Part shown: positions 18,984-28,347 of the stretch, piece by piece
Position numbering within the stretch: position 1 is the stretch's first letter
Layout: the number at the start of each line of letters is the position of its first letter
Origin: Pseudoalteromonas sp. MSK9-3
GTDB lineage: Bacteria; Pseudomonadota; Gammaproteobacteria; Enterobacterales; Alteromonadaceae
Length of the DNA stretch: 64,000 nucleotides
Direction: 5' to 3'
Assembly (NCBI RefSeq): GCF_003590335.1
Contig: NZ_MIET01000042.1
Coordinates: 145,399 to 209,398, forward strand
Notes under the pieces: model-generated
Databases searched by the model: none
The model's input: the letters and a program-made list of their open reading frames with translations, nothing else
Told to the model about the DNA's origin: nothing
Made by a program: the position numbers and the translations under genes

Positions 18984-21110
18984 ATGAAAAATAAACTCGC
19001 CCTTTTAACGTGTGCAGTATCGGCTGCTCTTGTATTTCAAGCCAGCGCGACGACAGACCGCGACTATGACAATCGATGGATTGATTTAAAGTACGATCCG
19101 CTAGTGCAGTATCAATGGAATTTGTTGAATAATGGAACTCGAGCTGGAACCGTTGCTGGGGTAGACTTGAACTTATGGCAAACCCATATTTGGGGCCATT
19201 TAGGTCAAGATGTTAAAGTTGCGGTTATTGATAGCGGGGTTGAGTTATCTCACCCTGATTTAGCTGACAATGTGATCATTGACCCCAATACCAATGAAGA
19301 TGTATCAGGGTCTCATGGCACTATGGTAGGCGGCATTATTGCGGCTGTTATGAATGATATAGGGGCTCGAGGCGTTGCACCAAGTGCGAAAATCATTTCA
19401 TATTCAAATTTTGGCGGTGCAGTAGATAGCCACGCACAGTGGAAGGTCAGTCATGGTGATGATGGTGATATCAACGCACACACTATTACAGATGAAATTC
19501 GAGTATTTAACCAAAGTTACGGTGTAAGTCAGGCAATCAGTATTCCCTATGAATACGCTCAAACAATATCAACCGCTTCTGGTGAGCAAGTACTATTGAT
19601 TGATCAAGCTGATCGTATGCGAGTTTTAGAGCAAGTTTCTACCAGTAATATTTTAGATCCACGAGAAGCCACATTTGTGAAATCTGCAGGGAATGGTTAT
19701 ACCGGCTCTCGTGTACATGCTTTAGGTGCTAACGGGCTTATTCAAAAGGGATATAGCACTCCGGGTGATAATAATTTTGGTTTACCGTGGCACAACTCTA
19801 ATGTCGACTTTGAACAAGCTAACTACTGGAATCTGACTGTAAGTGCACTAAATGCAGATGGTAAGCTTTCTTCGTACTCTTCAGTGGGCAGCAATGTGTT
19901 TTTGACTGCACCAGGTGGAAATGATCAAGGGACACCGGGGCATGTTACGCCTACGTTAACTTGTGAGTTACTTGAGCTTAGAGGGGAGTTAGACACAAAT
20001 ACCTTTAATCGCATCGCGTGTGCCAATATTGATGCAATTGATACGTTATACGTCATATCAGAAAAATACCGAGCGCTCTACGGTAAAGACTTTATGTTGT
20101 TAGCGCATTTGCAGGAAAGTGATACTCAGGTTTCAGTGCAAGATAAGCAAGCAATTTCAGCTTCTTTTGGTGCCAATACGAACGACTTAGCTTTCTTAGT
20201 CTTTTTGCAAATTCGTAACCCAACAATTTCTATTGTGGGCTATATGGCAAGTCGTGCTGAGTATAGCTATAGCATGAATGGTACATCATCAGCTGCGCCG
20301 AATACGTCGGGTGCTATTGCGCTGATGCTTTCTGCAGCAGAGCAGCAAAATCATGACTTATCTGCCCGTGATATCCGCCATTTACTTGCAAGAACAGCGA
20401 CTAAGATAGACCCAAATTATCAAGATATTTTAGTCGGTGATGTAGTAGGATTAGAAGGCTGGTCACAAAATAATGCGCAAGAAAGCGTGAGTTATTCTCC
20501 TTATTATGGGTTCGGTTTAGTTGACGTAGATAAAGCTGTGGAGCTTATTCGTCGTCACGCAATCACAGATTTACCGTCTGAATTAATCATGACGCCTTGG
20601 CATGGTATCGATAGTCAAAAAAATATTGCTATTTCAGATGATGCGCAAACGGTGACTGACACGGTATCAATTGATGAGGATTTATTTGTTGAAGCTGTTC
20701 AAGTTCGTCTAGATATTGACCACACGCGAATTTCAGATTTGAAGATTGAGCTTGAATCACCCAGTGGGACTCGCAGCATCTTAATGTCACCATATAATAA
20801 TTTAGTTGGTCGAGCTATTTCCAAATATCAAGGTGTTGATGTGACAAAAGATGCTTTATATAACGGGTACAATGATCACTTGATGCTAAGTTATAAATTC
20901 TGGAATGAAAAATCTAACGCCATGAATGGTGAATGGAAGCTTCATATTACAGATATCAGTAATACAGATCGTAACTTCGTTTTGAACCAAACTAATGGTC
21001 CTACAGTGACAATTAACAATGAAAATAATGCCGATGCTGGCACATTGAAAGGGTGGTCGTTACGTGTAATTGGTCATAAAGAAAAGGTAACAAAAAAGAA
21101 ATCTCAGTAA
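18984..21110 (+). CDS. Secreted subtilisin-like (S8) protease with P domain
   Basis: A 708-residue exported serine protease. The signal peptide ends near ASA-T (about 23). The catalytic triad is Asp83 (VAVIDSG), His111 (GSHGTMVGG) and Ser435 (NGTSSAAP), with oxyanion Asn237 in SAGNG. A long insert lies between the Asn and Ser blocks. Residues about 575-700 form a proprotein-convertase P domain (LKIELESPSGT, NGEWKLHI). It is separated from the M43 protease by a terminator, so the two are expressed independently but may act together on extracellular protein. AAGGAAG precedes the ATG. Confidence 0.9.
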   Translation: MKNKLALLTCAVSAALVFQASATTDRDYDNRWIDLKYDPLVQYQWNLLNNGTRAGTVAGVDLNLWQTHIWGHLGQDVKVAVIDSGVELSHPDLADNVIIDPNTNEDVSGSHGTMVGGIIAAVMNDIGARGVAPSAKIISYSNFGGAVDSHAQWKVSHGDDGDINAHTITDEIRVFNQSYGVSQAISIPYEYAQTISTASGEQVLLIDQADRMRVLEQVSTSNILDPREATFVKSAGNGYTGSRVHALGANGLIQKGYSTPGDNNFGLPWHNSNVDFEQANYWNLTVSALNADGKLSSYSSVGSNVFLTAPGGNDQGTPGHVTPTLTCELLELRGELDTNTFNRIACANIDAIDTLYVISEKYRALYGKDFMLLAHLQESDTQVSVQDKQAISASFGANTNDLAFLVFLQIRNPTISIVGYMASRAEYSYSMNGTSSAAPNTSGAIALMLSAAEQQNHDLSARDIRHLLARTATKIDPNYQDILVGDVVGLEGWSQNNAQESVSYSPYYGFGLVDVDKAVELIRRHAITDLPSELIMTPWHGIDSQKNIAISDDAQTVTDTVSIDEDLFVEAVQVRLDIDHTRISDLKIELESPSGTRSILMSPYNNLVGRAISKYQGVDVTKDALYNGYNDHLMLSYKFWNEKSNAMNGEWKLHITDISNTDRNFVLNQTNGPTVTINNENNADAGTLKGWSLRVIGHKEKVTKKKSQ

Positions 21111-21152
21111 ACGACTTTTTGGGTAATACCTGAAAAGAGATAAATATCTATT

Positions 21153-21184
21153 ATGGGTCAACCAAAGACGTTGGCCCATTTTCG
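21153..21184 (+). terminator. Terminator of S8 protease
   Basis: 10-bp stem ATGGGTCAAC / GTTGGCCCAT (one G-U pair), 7-base loop, then TTTTC. Confidence 0.8.
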
Positions 21185-21514
21185 TTTAGTTATAAGCTTA
21201 TTCCTGACTTTCGACTTTAAAGGTGTAACCATCTTCGTCATTGCTATTTTATGAATACTCGATTATGTGGTGTGTGATTTAAGAGGAGTGTTTGATATAG
21301 TCATTAAATCAGAATAAAAATGTGTTTAGCTTGAAGTGAGGACGACCTCACCGCTCTATTTTCGCAGGGAACGGCCCCAATATTGAATAGAGTGTTAATG
21401 TCGCCAGCGTGATAGTTTTTTCATACCTTCATTACCTCTCTATTTTTGGGTCTTTTAACGGCCTATGGCTTTAAGACTGTCTTAATATAAATAATAAACC
21501 TTTGAGGATAAATA
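21185..21514. other. Structured leader upstream of ACT-domain pseudogene
   Basis: About 330 bases without a frame. It holds the riboswitch-like hairpins at 21336-21378 and an enclosing inverted repeat CTCTATT (21354-21360) / AATAGAG (21386-21392). Confidence 0.4.
21336..21378 (+). promoter_or_regulatory. Possible guanidine-II (mini-ykkC) riboswitch remnant
   Basis: Hairpin one is GTGAGG-ACGA-CCTCAC (21336-21351). Hairpin two is GGGA-ACGG-CCCC (21367-21378), with an A/C mismatch next to the loop. Paired hairpins with ACGR loops are the hallmark of guanidine-II riboswitches. Against it: the second loop is imperfect, the next gene begins 136 bases later, and it is not a known guanidine gene. 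Confidence 0.25.
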
Positions 21515-21927
21515 ATGTCTGGTGAAACTGATTTAGCGAAATTAATTGCTACAATGGAGCCTGTGTTAGCGAGTGAGCGCTATATATTTGCGACTTTAGA
21601 AAATTGGGATTATACACGTTTGGCTCAGTTAACGCCGTTGAGTACTTTTCAGGAAAATGAGGGCTTAACGGCGGTATTAACACAGGCAAAAGCCGATGAG
21701 TTTGGCATTGTGTATGCGGGGGTTTTAAGTGTATTACTTTGATGGTGCATTCAAGTCTCGATGCGGTTGGATTAACAGCGGCCGTGTCAGCAAAGCTTAC
21801 GCAAGTTAATGTCAGTGCTAATGTGATTGCGGCGTATTATCATGACCATGTGTTTGTTGCTGAGCATGATGGCGAAAAAGCGTTAACGGCTTTACAAGCT
21901 TTGGTGCGAGAAGGCATTGCAAAGTGA
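21515..21927 (+). pseudogene. ACT-domain (DUF2241-like) protein, frameshifted
   Basis: Two frames make one protein. The first part (MSGETDLAKL...ADEFGIVYAGV, from 21515) meets a stop at 21742; the second part, in the next frame, continues FKCITLMVHSSLDAVGLTAAVS and ends at 21927. Inserting one T in the GGGGGTTTT run near 21719-21726 restores about 137 codons, the normal length for this small ACT-domain family, thought to bind amino acids or related ligands. The conserved C-terminus YYHDHVFV is intact. Either a recent inactivating deletion, a programmed slip or a sequencing error in a homopolymer. Convergent with the ArsR-type gene. Confidence 0.8.
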
Positions 21928-21929
21928 TG

Positions 21930-22601
21930 CTATACAATGGCATAGCAGTTAAAAAAAGCTCGCTTGCCACGAGGGCTAAAATGAATGGCTCGGGTAACGA
22001 GGTCGCGCTCAGCCCATCCTTTTTGTAGTGCATCATTGAGTATCCATTGGCCAAGTGTGCCAGCTAAGTGACTGCGCCGTTCACTCCAATCAAGGCAAGG
22101 CCTGCATATGGGCCTTGATTTGGTTGTTATTGTGGTCAGATCCGCGCCTAAGGAGATGAAAAAACGTTCGCCGGCTGGCGAGAGTGTGCAATGATCAATA
22201 TTATCAAGAATAAATCCTTGTTTTAACAGTGAGTCATATAGTGCCACCGCAACTTCTCCTGCCATATGGTCATAACACACGCGTGACACTTTTAAACTGG
22301 GGTCGTTTGGTCCTGTTTTAATACTGCTCATGTTGTGGCTTAACACCATTAAGTTTTCTAGCAGTCGCGCAATGTGCTCTCCTGCAAGTTGAAAATACTT
22401 GTGTCTCCCTTGTTTGCGTACCACTAATAGCTCTTTCTCTAGTAGCTTAGCGAGGTGATTGCTGGCTGTTTGTGCTGTTATATCAGCTTCAAGGGCAAGC
22501 TCAGTGGCTGTGAGTGCTCTACCACCAAGTAATGCCGTGAGCATTTTTGCCCGTGAGGGGTCGGCTATCATGGCTGCTAAAGAGGCTATATCAGGTTCCA
22601 T
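21930..22601 (-). CDS. ArsR-family helix-turn-helix regulator
   Basis: A 223-residue winged-helix protein. The N-terminal ArsR-type HTH (about 5-80) includes LTATELALEADITAQTASNHLAKL and the wing VRKQGRHKYFQL. The longer C-terminal part has a Cys pair in CRPCLDWSERR, usual in this larger ArsR subgroup and possibly a metal or redox site. Its target is not evident. It ends two bases from the ACT-domain pseudogene, and its promoter faces the DUF6058-like gene. Confidence 0.85.
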   Translation of the reverse strand: MEPDIASLAAMIADPSRAKMLTALLGGRALTATELALEADITAQTASNHLAKLLEKELLVVRKQGRHKYFQLAGEHIARLLENLMVLSHNMSSIKTGPNDPSLKVSRVCYDHMAGEVAVALYDSLLKQGFILDNIDHCTLSPAGERFFISLGADLTTITTKSRPICRPCLDWSERRSHLAGTLGQWILNDALQKGWAERDLVTRAIHFSPRGKRAFFNCYAIV

Positions 22602-22778
22602 CGTTAACTCATGGTAATATTTTTCAGTACCTTAACCAAATACTCTCTTAAATCCTAGTGCTATTTTAACTTGGAGACGCAGCATCAAAATTGTGGCCGT
22701 TGCTTCGATGGTAAGCGAAGTGTGACGGGTGTATTACGTGTACGATGTTTGCATATTTTGTTATATACGGGTGCGAGT

Positions 22779-23423
22779 ATGGAAAACACTATTGAAGAAA
22801 TTGTGGCGCTGGGAAAGTATTTGCAAAGTAACTTTTTATCTCAAGCACAGCTGATTGAGCAATCGAATATATCAGAGACTGCCTTCGATAAGCTACTCGA
22901 ACAAGGTGCGGTCCCTAAGCCCTCATACCTATTGGATTTTTCGTTAAGCTGCCACTCTTACTTTGGTGAGCATACGGTACCAAATACACAATGCACCTAC
23001 TATGCGCAGGGCTGTGTACAGTGGATCACTGATATCCGAGCGCTCTCAAATGAACAAACGATTTACGCGCATTTTAAGGTATGCTTTTTGCGTGAGTATG
23101 AGGCGCTAAAAATACAGGGATATGTACGCAATGATGCAGGCAAAAACATGATGCTAGATAGCTATATTAACGAGCAGTTTCATTATTTTATAGCGGGAAC
23201 ATATGGCTTGTGCACACGAACTGGACGAGTAACCGAAATTGTAAGAAAAGAAGTCGCTATGCATACTATACAGTACTTATCTGGCATAGGTAAGTTAACC
23301 GAGGGTGAGATGATAACACTGCAACGCGCGATTGACTTACTGGATGAAGCAAGTGCTTACTTTGCGCCACATGAATATGCAGCAAGCTCAAGAGCTAAAT
23401 ATATTGATGCGTTACGCAGTTGA
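22779..23423 (+). CDS. DUF6058-like protein
   Basis: A 214-residue soluble protein resembling the DUF6058 family, which databases label 'natural product biosynthesis' with little experimental support. The N-terminus GKYLQSNFLSQAQLIEQSNIS...VPKPSY fits, with a predicted helix-turn-helix-like start. I chose the ATG at 22779 because the 36 upstream codons start with TTG and are not family-like. No signal peptide or membrane helix. It lies divergent from the ArsR-type gene. Family call is from memory of the pattern; a true function is unknown. Confidence 0.6.
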   Translation: MENTIEEIVALGKYLQSNFLSQAQLIEQSNISETAFDKLLEQGAVPKPSYLLDFSLSCHSYFGEHTVPNTQCTYYAQGCVQWITDIRALSNEQTIYAHFKVCFLREYEALKIQGYVRNDAGKNMMLDSYINEQFHYFIAGTYGLCTRTGRVTEIVRKEVAMHTIQYLSGIGKLTEGEMITLQRAIDLLDEASAYFAPHEYAASSRAKYIDALRS

Positions 23424-23511
23424 ACTTACGCTACTTCTGTATGGCTAAAGAGGCTTTATTTTCAGATTCAGTGACTTTTAAGGGGCTATAGTGCACCGAA
23501 TTAAACGCGGA

Positions 23512-24282
23512 CTATACCTTGAATATATTTTTAACGTTGTGCAAAAAATGTGGCGCGATAGTTGTGAACGTCTTGCTCTGATTTATGGCGTGTTGGCTTA
23601 GGTTAAACGTTGACGATTTATGTGCACGGATCACAATATTTTTATAATGATGAAATTCGATGATATCAATGGCGCTAAAATGAGGGCGAATGGTCTTGAG
23701 TAACATGATCAACCCATGCTCAGAATATGGGTTGAAGTTAAAGAGGATTTGTCCATTGGGCACAAGCATTTGGGTGATCTTTTCCCAAAGTGGTGCTTGC
23801 TGTAAGAAATCATTCTCATACTGTGTGTGCACAATGTCTAACACAATAACATTGAACTGCGAGTGCGTGGTGTTGATATAATGCTTTGCGCATTCAGTGT
23901 GTAAGCTGTTGGCGCTGAAATTAAAGTGCTTCTTGGCACAATGGCTCACTGCGTCACTCAATTCAACGGTGACGCAATCTTGTATGGTTACTTTTTGTTT
24001 GTTGTTTAAATATTGTAGCCCCCGCTCAATGGCGGCAGTCCCCAAGCCTAAATTGAGCAAACTATAACCGGACTGCTCAGTCAATAAAAAGAGCATTAAT
24101 GCTTGGCTTATGGGTGACACAACTTGCTCGGGGTGGGTTAAAGACATCACGCCTTGAATAATCTTGTCTGAAAAGGTCAACCATCGATAGTCGCTGTTTT
24201 CGTATACAAACAAAGTGTCATTTGGTGCGATTATTTCATCGATTAAATAGTCAGCGTGAGAATCTTTTTCTAAGTGGTGCAT
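23512..24282 (-). CDS. SAM-dependent methyltransferase, spermidine-synthase-like
   Basis: A 256-residue Rossmann-fold protein. The SAM-binding loop is NLGLGTAAIERGL (about 77-89), an acidic strand-2 end is VELSD, and the strand-4 motif is VIVLDIV. The layout resembles spermidine synthase-like proteins, but residues of the polyamine pocket cannot be checked by eye, so the substrate is open. It is convergent with the DUF6058-like gene and has no operon partner. Confidence 0.75.
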   Translation of the reverse strand: MHHLEKDSHADYLIDEIIAPNDTLFVYENSDYRWLTFSDKIIQGVMSLTHPEQVVSPISQALMLFLLTEQSGYSLLNLGLGTAAIERGLQYLNNKQKVTIQDCVTVELSDAVSHCAKKHFNFSANSLHTECAKHYINTTHSQFNVIVLDIVHTQYENDFLQQAPLWEKITQMLVPNGQILFNFNPYSEHGLIMLLKTIRPHFSAIDIIEFHHYKNIVIRAHKSSTFNLSQHAINQSKTFTTIAPHFLHNVKNIFKV

Positions 24283-24467
24283 GGTTAGCTGGATAGTAAT
24301 AACAATAAGGTCTGTAATGAGTATAAAAGTATTTGCGCTGTTTTAATACTGTGGGCATCAAGTTAAAAGGGAGGCGTGATCACATTCCCGCCTGTTAATA
24401 ACAGCTGACAGTGATAATATACGGCTTATTTATCATCAGTAGTAATATATAAGGGGATCGAGTCAGT

Positions 24468-24692
24468 ATGCGTGCGGTATTAAGACAAAAAATCATTCAA
24501 GTATGTAATAAAAAAATAGCACAGAAAGGCGAAGGGGTTGGCGTCTCATTTTATGCTTTTTTTGCCAATAAGAATGACGACCCTGACTCTTTAATGGAAG
24601 CGGCTACTTGGTGGATCCAAACCCATCGGCTTGACCATTTTGAAAAAGCTAAACGCATTATCGCATTAGTAAATTCAGAAAAAGCCCAGTGA
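24468..24692 (+). CDS. DUF6500-like small protein
   Basis: A 74-residue soluble basic protein, MRAVLRQKIIQVCNKKI..., with the conserved-looking core GVGVSFYAFFANKNDDPDSLMEAATWW. I associate this with DUF6500, a family of unknown function common in marine gammaproteobacteria. AAGGGG lies upstream of the ATG. It is convergent with the LysR gene. Confidence 0.7.
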   Translation: MRAVLRQKIIQVCNKKIAQKGEGVGVSFYAFFANKNDDPDSLMEAATWWIQTHRLDHFEKAKRIIALVNSEKAQ

Positions 24693-24784
24693 TATGCGCT
24701 CCGTTATATTGGCTGATTAAACTCAGCCTCAAGGTAACAGTCTTAACTTTGCAATGATTTTACTGAGCTTGTGTGATGCCACGC

Positions 24785-25675
24785 TCACGATGTGCTCTCA
24801 GATTGCATCGCCTTTTTCATCCATTCACTAAAATAGCGTGCAGCATGATTATTTTTTGCGTGGCGTGATAGTCGTAAAGAATAGCTATACCCTGTGACTT
24901 TGGGTAAATTTTCCATTGGGAGTAACCAGTGCTGCTGCACTGTGGTGCTACTTAAAATATTACTCAATAACCCTATGCCTTGACCTGCCAGTGTTGCCTG
25001 CAATACATAATGTTCTTGAGTAAAGCTGGTGATCTTAAAATCATTTTTATTAAAGTGAGCTTGCCACGGTATATTGGCAAGGCCTGGGGTCTCTTGCCAC
25101 TGTGTTACAAACAGTGTTTGGTTTGTTTGCGAATGGGTATTTACAGCATTGGCCGCGCAATAAACTTGCAAGTATTCAGTGGCTAAGTAGATCTCGTCAC
25201 TTTCAGCGCAGGGTCGATTACCATAGCGAATAGCCACATCGATTTGCCGCGTTTGAGTAATATCAATGAGTTGATCATTGGCACAGATCTCTATCTGAAT
25301 ATTAGGGTGTTGTTGATAAAATTCAGGTAAACGGGGTGCTAACCACAATGTGGCGAATGAGGTACAGCAAGACACTCTGACGAGGTTGTTGGGTGTTGTT
25401 AATTCGCTTAGCGTACTATGCAATTGTGCAAATATGCTCAATGCTGTTTTTGCTAACTTCTCTCCTTCTTCGGTTAACGTAATAGCCCTTACCTTTCTTT
25501 CAAATAACGTGACACCGAGGTGATCTTCTAGATTTTTTATCTGGTGTGATATTGCAGTTGGGGTGACATTTAAGGCTTCAGCGGCTTGTTTAAAGCTCCC
25601 GTACTGTGCTGCTGCGGCGAATGCTTTTAAATTATTTAAAGAAGGGAGTTGCCTAAACTGCATAATATTAAACAC
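24785..25675 (-). CDS. LysR-family transcriptional regulator
   Basis: A 296-residue regulator. The N-terminal HTH (about 10-70) reads NNLKAFAAAAQYGSFKQAAEALNVTPTAISHQIKNLE, close to the GcvA-like subgroup. The C-terminal substrate-binding domain (about 95-290) follows. It is divergent from the azoreductase gene across 128 bases, the standard layout for a LysR protein and its target. A second in-frame ATG at 25663 is possible. Confidence 0.9.
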   Translation of the reverse strand: MFNIMQFRQLPSLNNLKAFAAAAQYGSFKQAAEALNVTPTAISHQIKNLEDHLGVTLFERKVRAITLTEEGEKLAKTALSIFAQLHSTLSELTTPNNLVRVSCCTSFATLWLAPRLPEFYQQHPNIQIEICANDQLIDITQTRQIDVAIRYGNRPCAESDEIYLATEYLQVYCAANAVNTHSQTNQTLFVTQWQETPGLANIPWQAHFNKNDFKITSFTQEHYVLQATLAGQGIGLLSNILSSTTVQQHWLLPMENLPKVTGYSYSLRLSRHAKNNHAARYFSEWMKKAMQSESTS

Positions 25676-25694
25676 CTGTGTTTGTCTATTTTAT

Positions 25695-25708
25695 AGATAA
25701 GTATATCT
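25695..25708. promoter_or_regulatory. Palindromic site between LysR gene and azoR
   Basis: AGATA-AGTA-TATCT, a 5-4-5 inverted repeat just upstream of the LysR start. It may be the autoregulatory operator; the spacing is not a textbook T-N11-A. Confidence 0.3.
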
Positions 25709-25803
25709 CATCTATTGGGTGGTTTTTATCGTTTGTGGAAAAAATTGATTAGAGAAATAATATAGGTCAAATAGTTAACCTCAAAGAGCAAAGGGATAAA
25801 ATA

Positions 25804-26457
25804 ATGACGTGCATTTTAAAAATCGATAGCAGCGTACGGACATACACAAGTGATACAGCGAAGCACCAGTCAGTTTCACGGCAATTAGCGCATAATTTTA
25901 TGACTGAATACCTAGTGGAAAACCCTGATAGCATTATAATTAATAGAGACTTATCATTAACGCCACCTCCTTTTATTGATCAAGCATGGCTGGCAGCAAG
26001 TTTTGCTAAAGAAGACATCACAGAGAAGGAACACAGCGTATTACAGGTCTCAGATACTTTGATAGCTGAAGTAGTAAAGGCTGACCTTATTGTGATGTCT
26101 GCGCCGATGTATAATTATGGCATGCCGGCAGTTCTTAAAGCTTGGTTTGACCAAGTAATACGGGTGAATAAAACTTTTTCATTTGATGCCAGCTTAGGTG
26201 ATAACGCACTACAACCATTATTATCTGGTAAGACGATGGTCTTGCTTACTTCTTGCGGTGAGCATAGCTTTGCAGCAGGACAAGCTCGCTCACATATGAA
26301 TCATCTAGGCCCACATATAAAAATGTTAAGCCGCTATTTGGGCGTAGAGGATTTTTACGAAGTAGGATCAGAATATCAAGAGTTTACAGATGAACGTCAC
26401 ACAAACTCTGTGCAAGATGCACAACAAAAAATAGCGAGTCTTGTAGCAAAATTATAG
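25804..26457 (+). CDS. azoR: FMN-dependent NADH:quinone oxidoreductase / azoreductase
   Basis: A 217-residue flavodoxin-like protein. The N-terminal FMN phosphate loop lies in LKIDSSVR...SVSRQLA, and the flavin-binding SAPMYNYGMPAVLKAWFDQVIR is the AzoR hallmark. Members reduce quinones and azo dyes with NAD(P)H, protecting against thiol and quinone stress. AAAGGGA precedes the ATG. It is probably regulated by the divergent LysR protein. Confidence 0.9.
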   Translation: MTCILKIDSSVRTYTSDTAKHQSVSRQLAHNFMTEYLVENPDSIIINRDLSLTPPPFIDQAWLAASFAKEDITEKEHSVLQVSDTLIAEVVKADLIVMSAPMYNYGMPAVLKAWFDQVIRVNKTFSFDASLGDNALQPLLSGKTMVLLTSCGEHSFAAGQARSHMNHLGPHIKMLSRYLGVEDFYEVGSEYQEFTDERHTNSVQDAQQKIASLVAKL

Positions 26458-26484
26458 GATGGAGCATCGCTTTAATTTTTAAAA

Positions 26485-26519
26485 GCCAATACGGGCACAG
26501 TGTGATCGCCCATATTGGC
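26485..26519. terminator. Hairpin between azoR and cellulase
   Basis: GCCAATA-c-GGGC paired with GCCC-a-TATTGGC. On the minus strand it is followed by TTTT, so it fits the end of the cellulase transcript and may also stop azoR. Confidence 0.7.
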
Positions 26520-26526
26520 AGTATGG

Positions 26527-27723
26527 TTATCGACCTAATAGTATTTGTTGTTTGATCCAACTACCGGCTTCTTTGAGCTGGCTATCAGAAAAGTTACTGG
26601 TGCGACAGGTACCTTGCTGCCAAACAGCACCACTGCGCATGTCGTCTGAATAGTTCCAGTTAGTCCAGCTAATTTGTTTTTGTTTCATTAAATCAATATA
26701 GGCTTGTGTACTGATAAAGTCATTATCGCCATCGCCAGTGTATTTCTGAGAGCCCCATTCAGTGACAAAGACGGGCAGTGCATCTGAGGCGCTATCTAGC
26801 CTTGTGCGATAAAATTCTAAATGTGATGCTGCGTAAAAATGAAACGTGTACATAATATTGTCAAAGGGGATTGGATTATCTATTACCTCTTGGAGCGTTC
26901 CGCCATCTGACGCACCAAACGTAGCCCATCCATGCGTACCAACTAGTACAATTGCGTCGTTTTTAATGGCGCGGATCACCGGAATGATCTCTGATGCATA
27001 GTCACGAATACTCAGCCAAGCGACGTTATTTGGCTCATTAGCGATATCGTAAAGTACATTATCACGGTGTTTATTATGAGTAACGATGTCGGTAAAGAAT
27101 TGCTTAGCCAATTCAGTATTATGGTTCGGATCACCCGGTGATAATTGATGCCAGTCTACTAACGCGTACATGCCTCTGTCACTTGCCATCGCGATAAGTG
27201 TATTTACATCTTTAGTAAAACCAACTGGGTTTGTTTCGTAGCCACCTTCTTGTACGTAGAGACTGATCCTTAAAATATCAGCTTGCCAATCATACGCTAA
27301 TACATCCAGCGATTGCTCGGTTAAACATGTGTTAAGTCCATACCATTGTAAGCCATGGCTGCTCATTCCACGTAGTTGAATGGGTTGATTGTTTTTGTTG
27401 CATAGTTTGGTGCCACATACAGCCAGCTTCCCATGCTTATCGTATGCTCCTTTCTTGGGGGTTGTGGGATCTGAGCAGGTGCCTTGATATTGCCAAGATT
27501 GGTTCGAGCCGGGTATGGCTTTGGTCCACCAATTGGCTTTATAGAGCTTATTTTGGTAGTGCATCAAGTCCCCAGTGTTGGCATGATCAAATTGCCCCGA
27601 CCAGTTTTTTGCTGTCCAATTTGGGTATTCGTTGACTGTACTACAATCTGCTGAGTAAGCCGCTTTGCTACTGATGAGACATGCGAGTGCACATGCTCCG
27701 ATAGTGAGTTTTATTAAATTCAT
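26527..27723 (-). CDS. GH5 cellulase with N-terminal CBM5/12
   Basis: A 398-residue secreted endoglucanase. The signal peptide ends at AYS-A (24/25). Residues about 27-83 are a CBM5/12-like module rich in Trp (YPNWTAKNWSG, LYKANWWTK, WQYQG). A GH5 barrel follows (about 90-395) with proton donor Glu230 (DIANEP) and nucleophile Glu322 (VFVTEWGS). The catalytic domain resembles cold-active Pseudoalteromonas Cel5G, but there the CBM5 is C-terminal. It cleaves beta-1,4-glucan outside the cell; single gene, no operon. Confidence 0.92.
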   Translation of the reverse strand: MNLIKLTIGACALACLISSKAAYSADCSTVNEYPNWTAKNWSGQFDHANTGDLMHYQNKLYKANWWTKAIPGSNQSWQYQGTCSDPTTPKKGAYDKHGKLAVCGTKLCNKNNQPIQLRGMSSHGLQWYGLNTCLTEQSLDVLAYDWQADILRISLYVQEGGYETNPVGFTKDVNTLIAMASDRGMYALVDWHQLSPGDPNHNTELAKQFFTDIVTHNKHRDNVLYDIANEPNNVAWLSIRDYASEIIPVIRAIKNDAIVLVGTHGWATFGASDGGTLQEVIDNPIPFDNIMYTFHFYAASHLEFYRTRLDSASDALPVFVTEWGSQKYTGDGDNDFISTQAYIDLMKQKQISWTNWNYSDDMRSGAVWQQGTCRTSNFSDSQLKEAGSWIKQQILLGR

Positions 27724-28347
27724 AGTATGACCTTTTTACATGTTGTGAGTTATTACTGTATTTACTGGTTAAATAATAGCCAGGTAGACTTTGGTCTATG
27801 TGTGTTTATAAACATAAGCCCTATTGAGAATGCGTTGCTATATATGAGATGGGTAAGGTAATCGATTGTGCGTTGCAGGTATAAAAAGCAAGCATGTGTC
27901 GGCGTGGCTTCCTTTAGCCTCATGCTAATTTTTAGGGGCTATGCTATTACAGGTAGTTTTACTTATGCTGAAAAATCATGCAAAAAAAAAGGGCCATCAA
28001 AGTATGACCCAACAATATATAACAAAATGTATAATACTAGACAGACTAGTCGTTAGGGGGACGCTAGCTCCTTGCATCACGAATAGTGTCGTCTTTTAAT
28101 ATGACAAGAGTGTGGCAGTGGTTCGTACTTACTCAATTTGTTTATACGCTTGATTGAGTATTAGCACACGGTTGCTTGGCACTTCATTTTATATCCTATG
28201 ATAACTTTCGCCGTTCATGTGGCACTGTCTTATTAGTTTCAATTTTTATTAATTGAACGTTCAAATAACTTGTTCCTATTTGTCATGTAACTTTTCCATA
28301 CTACTTCGCGTTCTACTATTAACCCTTAATCTAGAAGTTGGGAAACC
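27724..28347. other. Intergenic region between cellulase and TonB receptor
   Basis: About 620 bases with divergent promoters expected at both ends. A 62-codon plus-strand frame (27868-28056) lacks an RBS and family features. The one clear structure is the palindrome at 28253-28264. Confidence 0.5.
28253..28264. promoter_or_regulatory. 12-bp palindrome upstream of TonB receptor
   Basis: TTGAACGTTCAA, a perfect palindrome 84 bases before the receptor ATG. A candidate repressor operator; no regulator gene is adjacent. Confidence 0.4.

Noticed and set aside
27868..28056. Plus-strand 62-codon frame
   Set aside because: Starts with a non-ATG codon, has no RBS and shows no conserved pattern.
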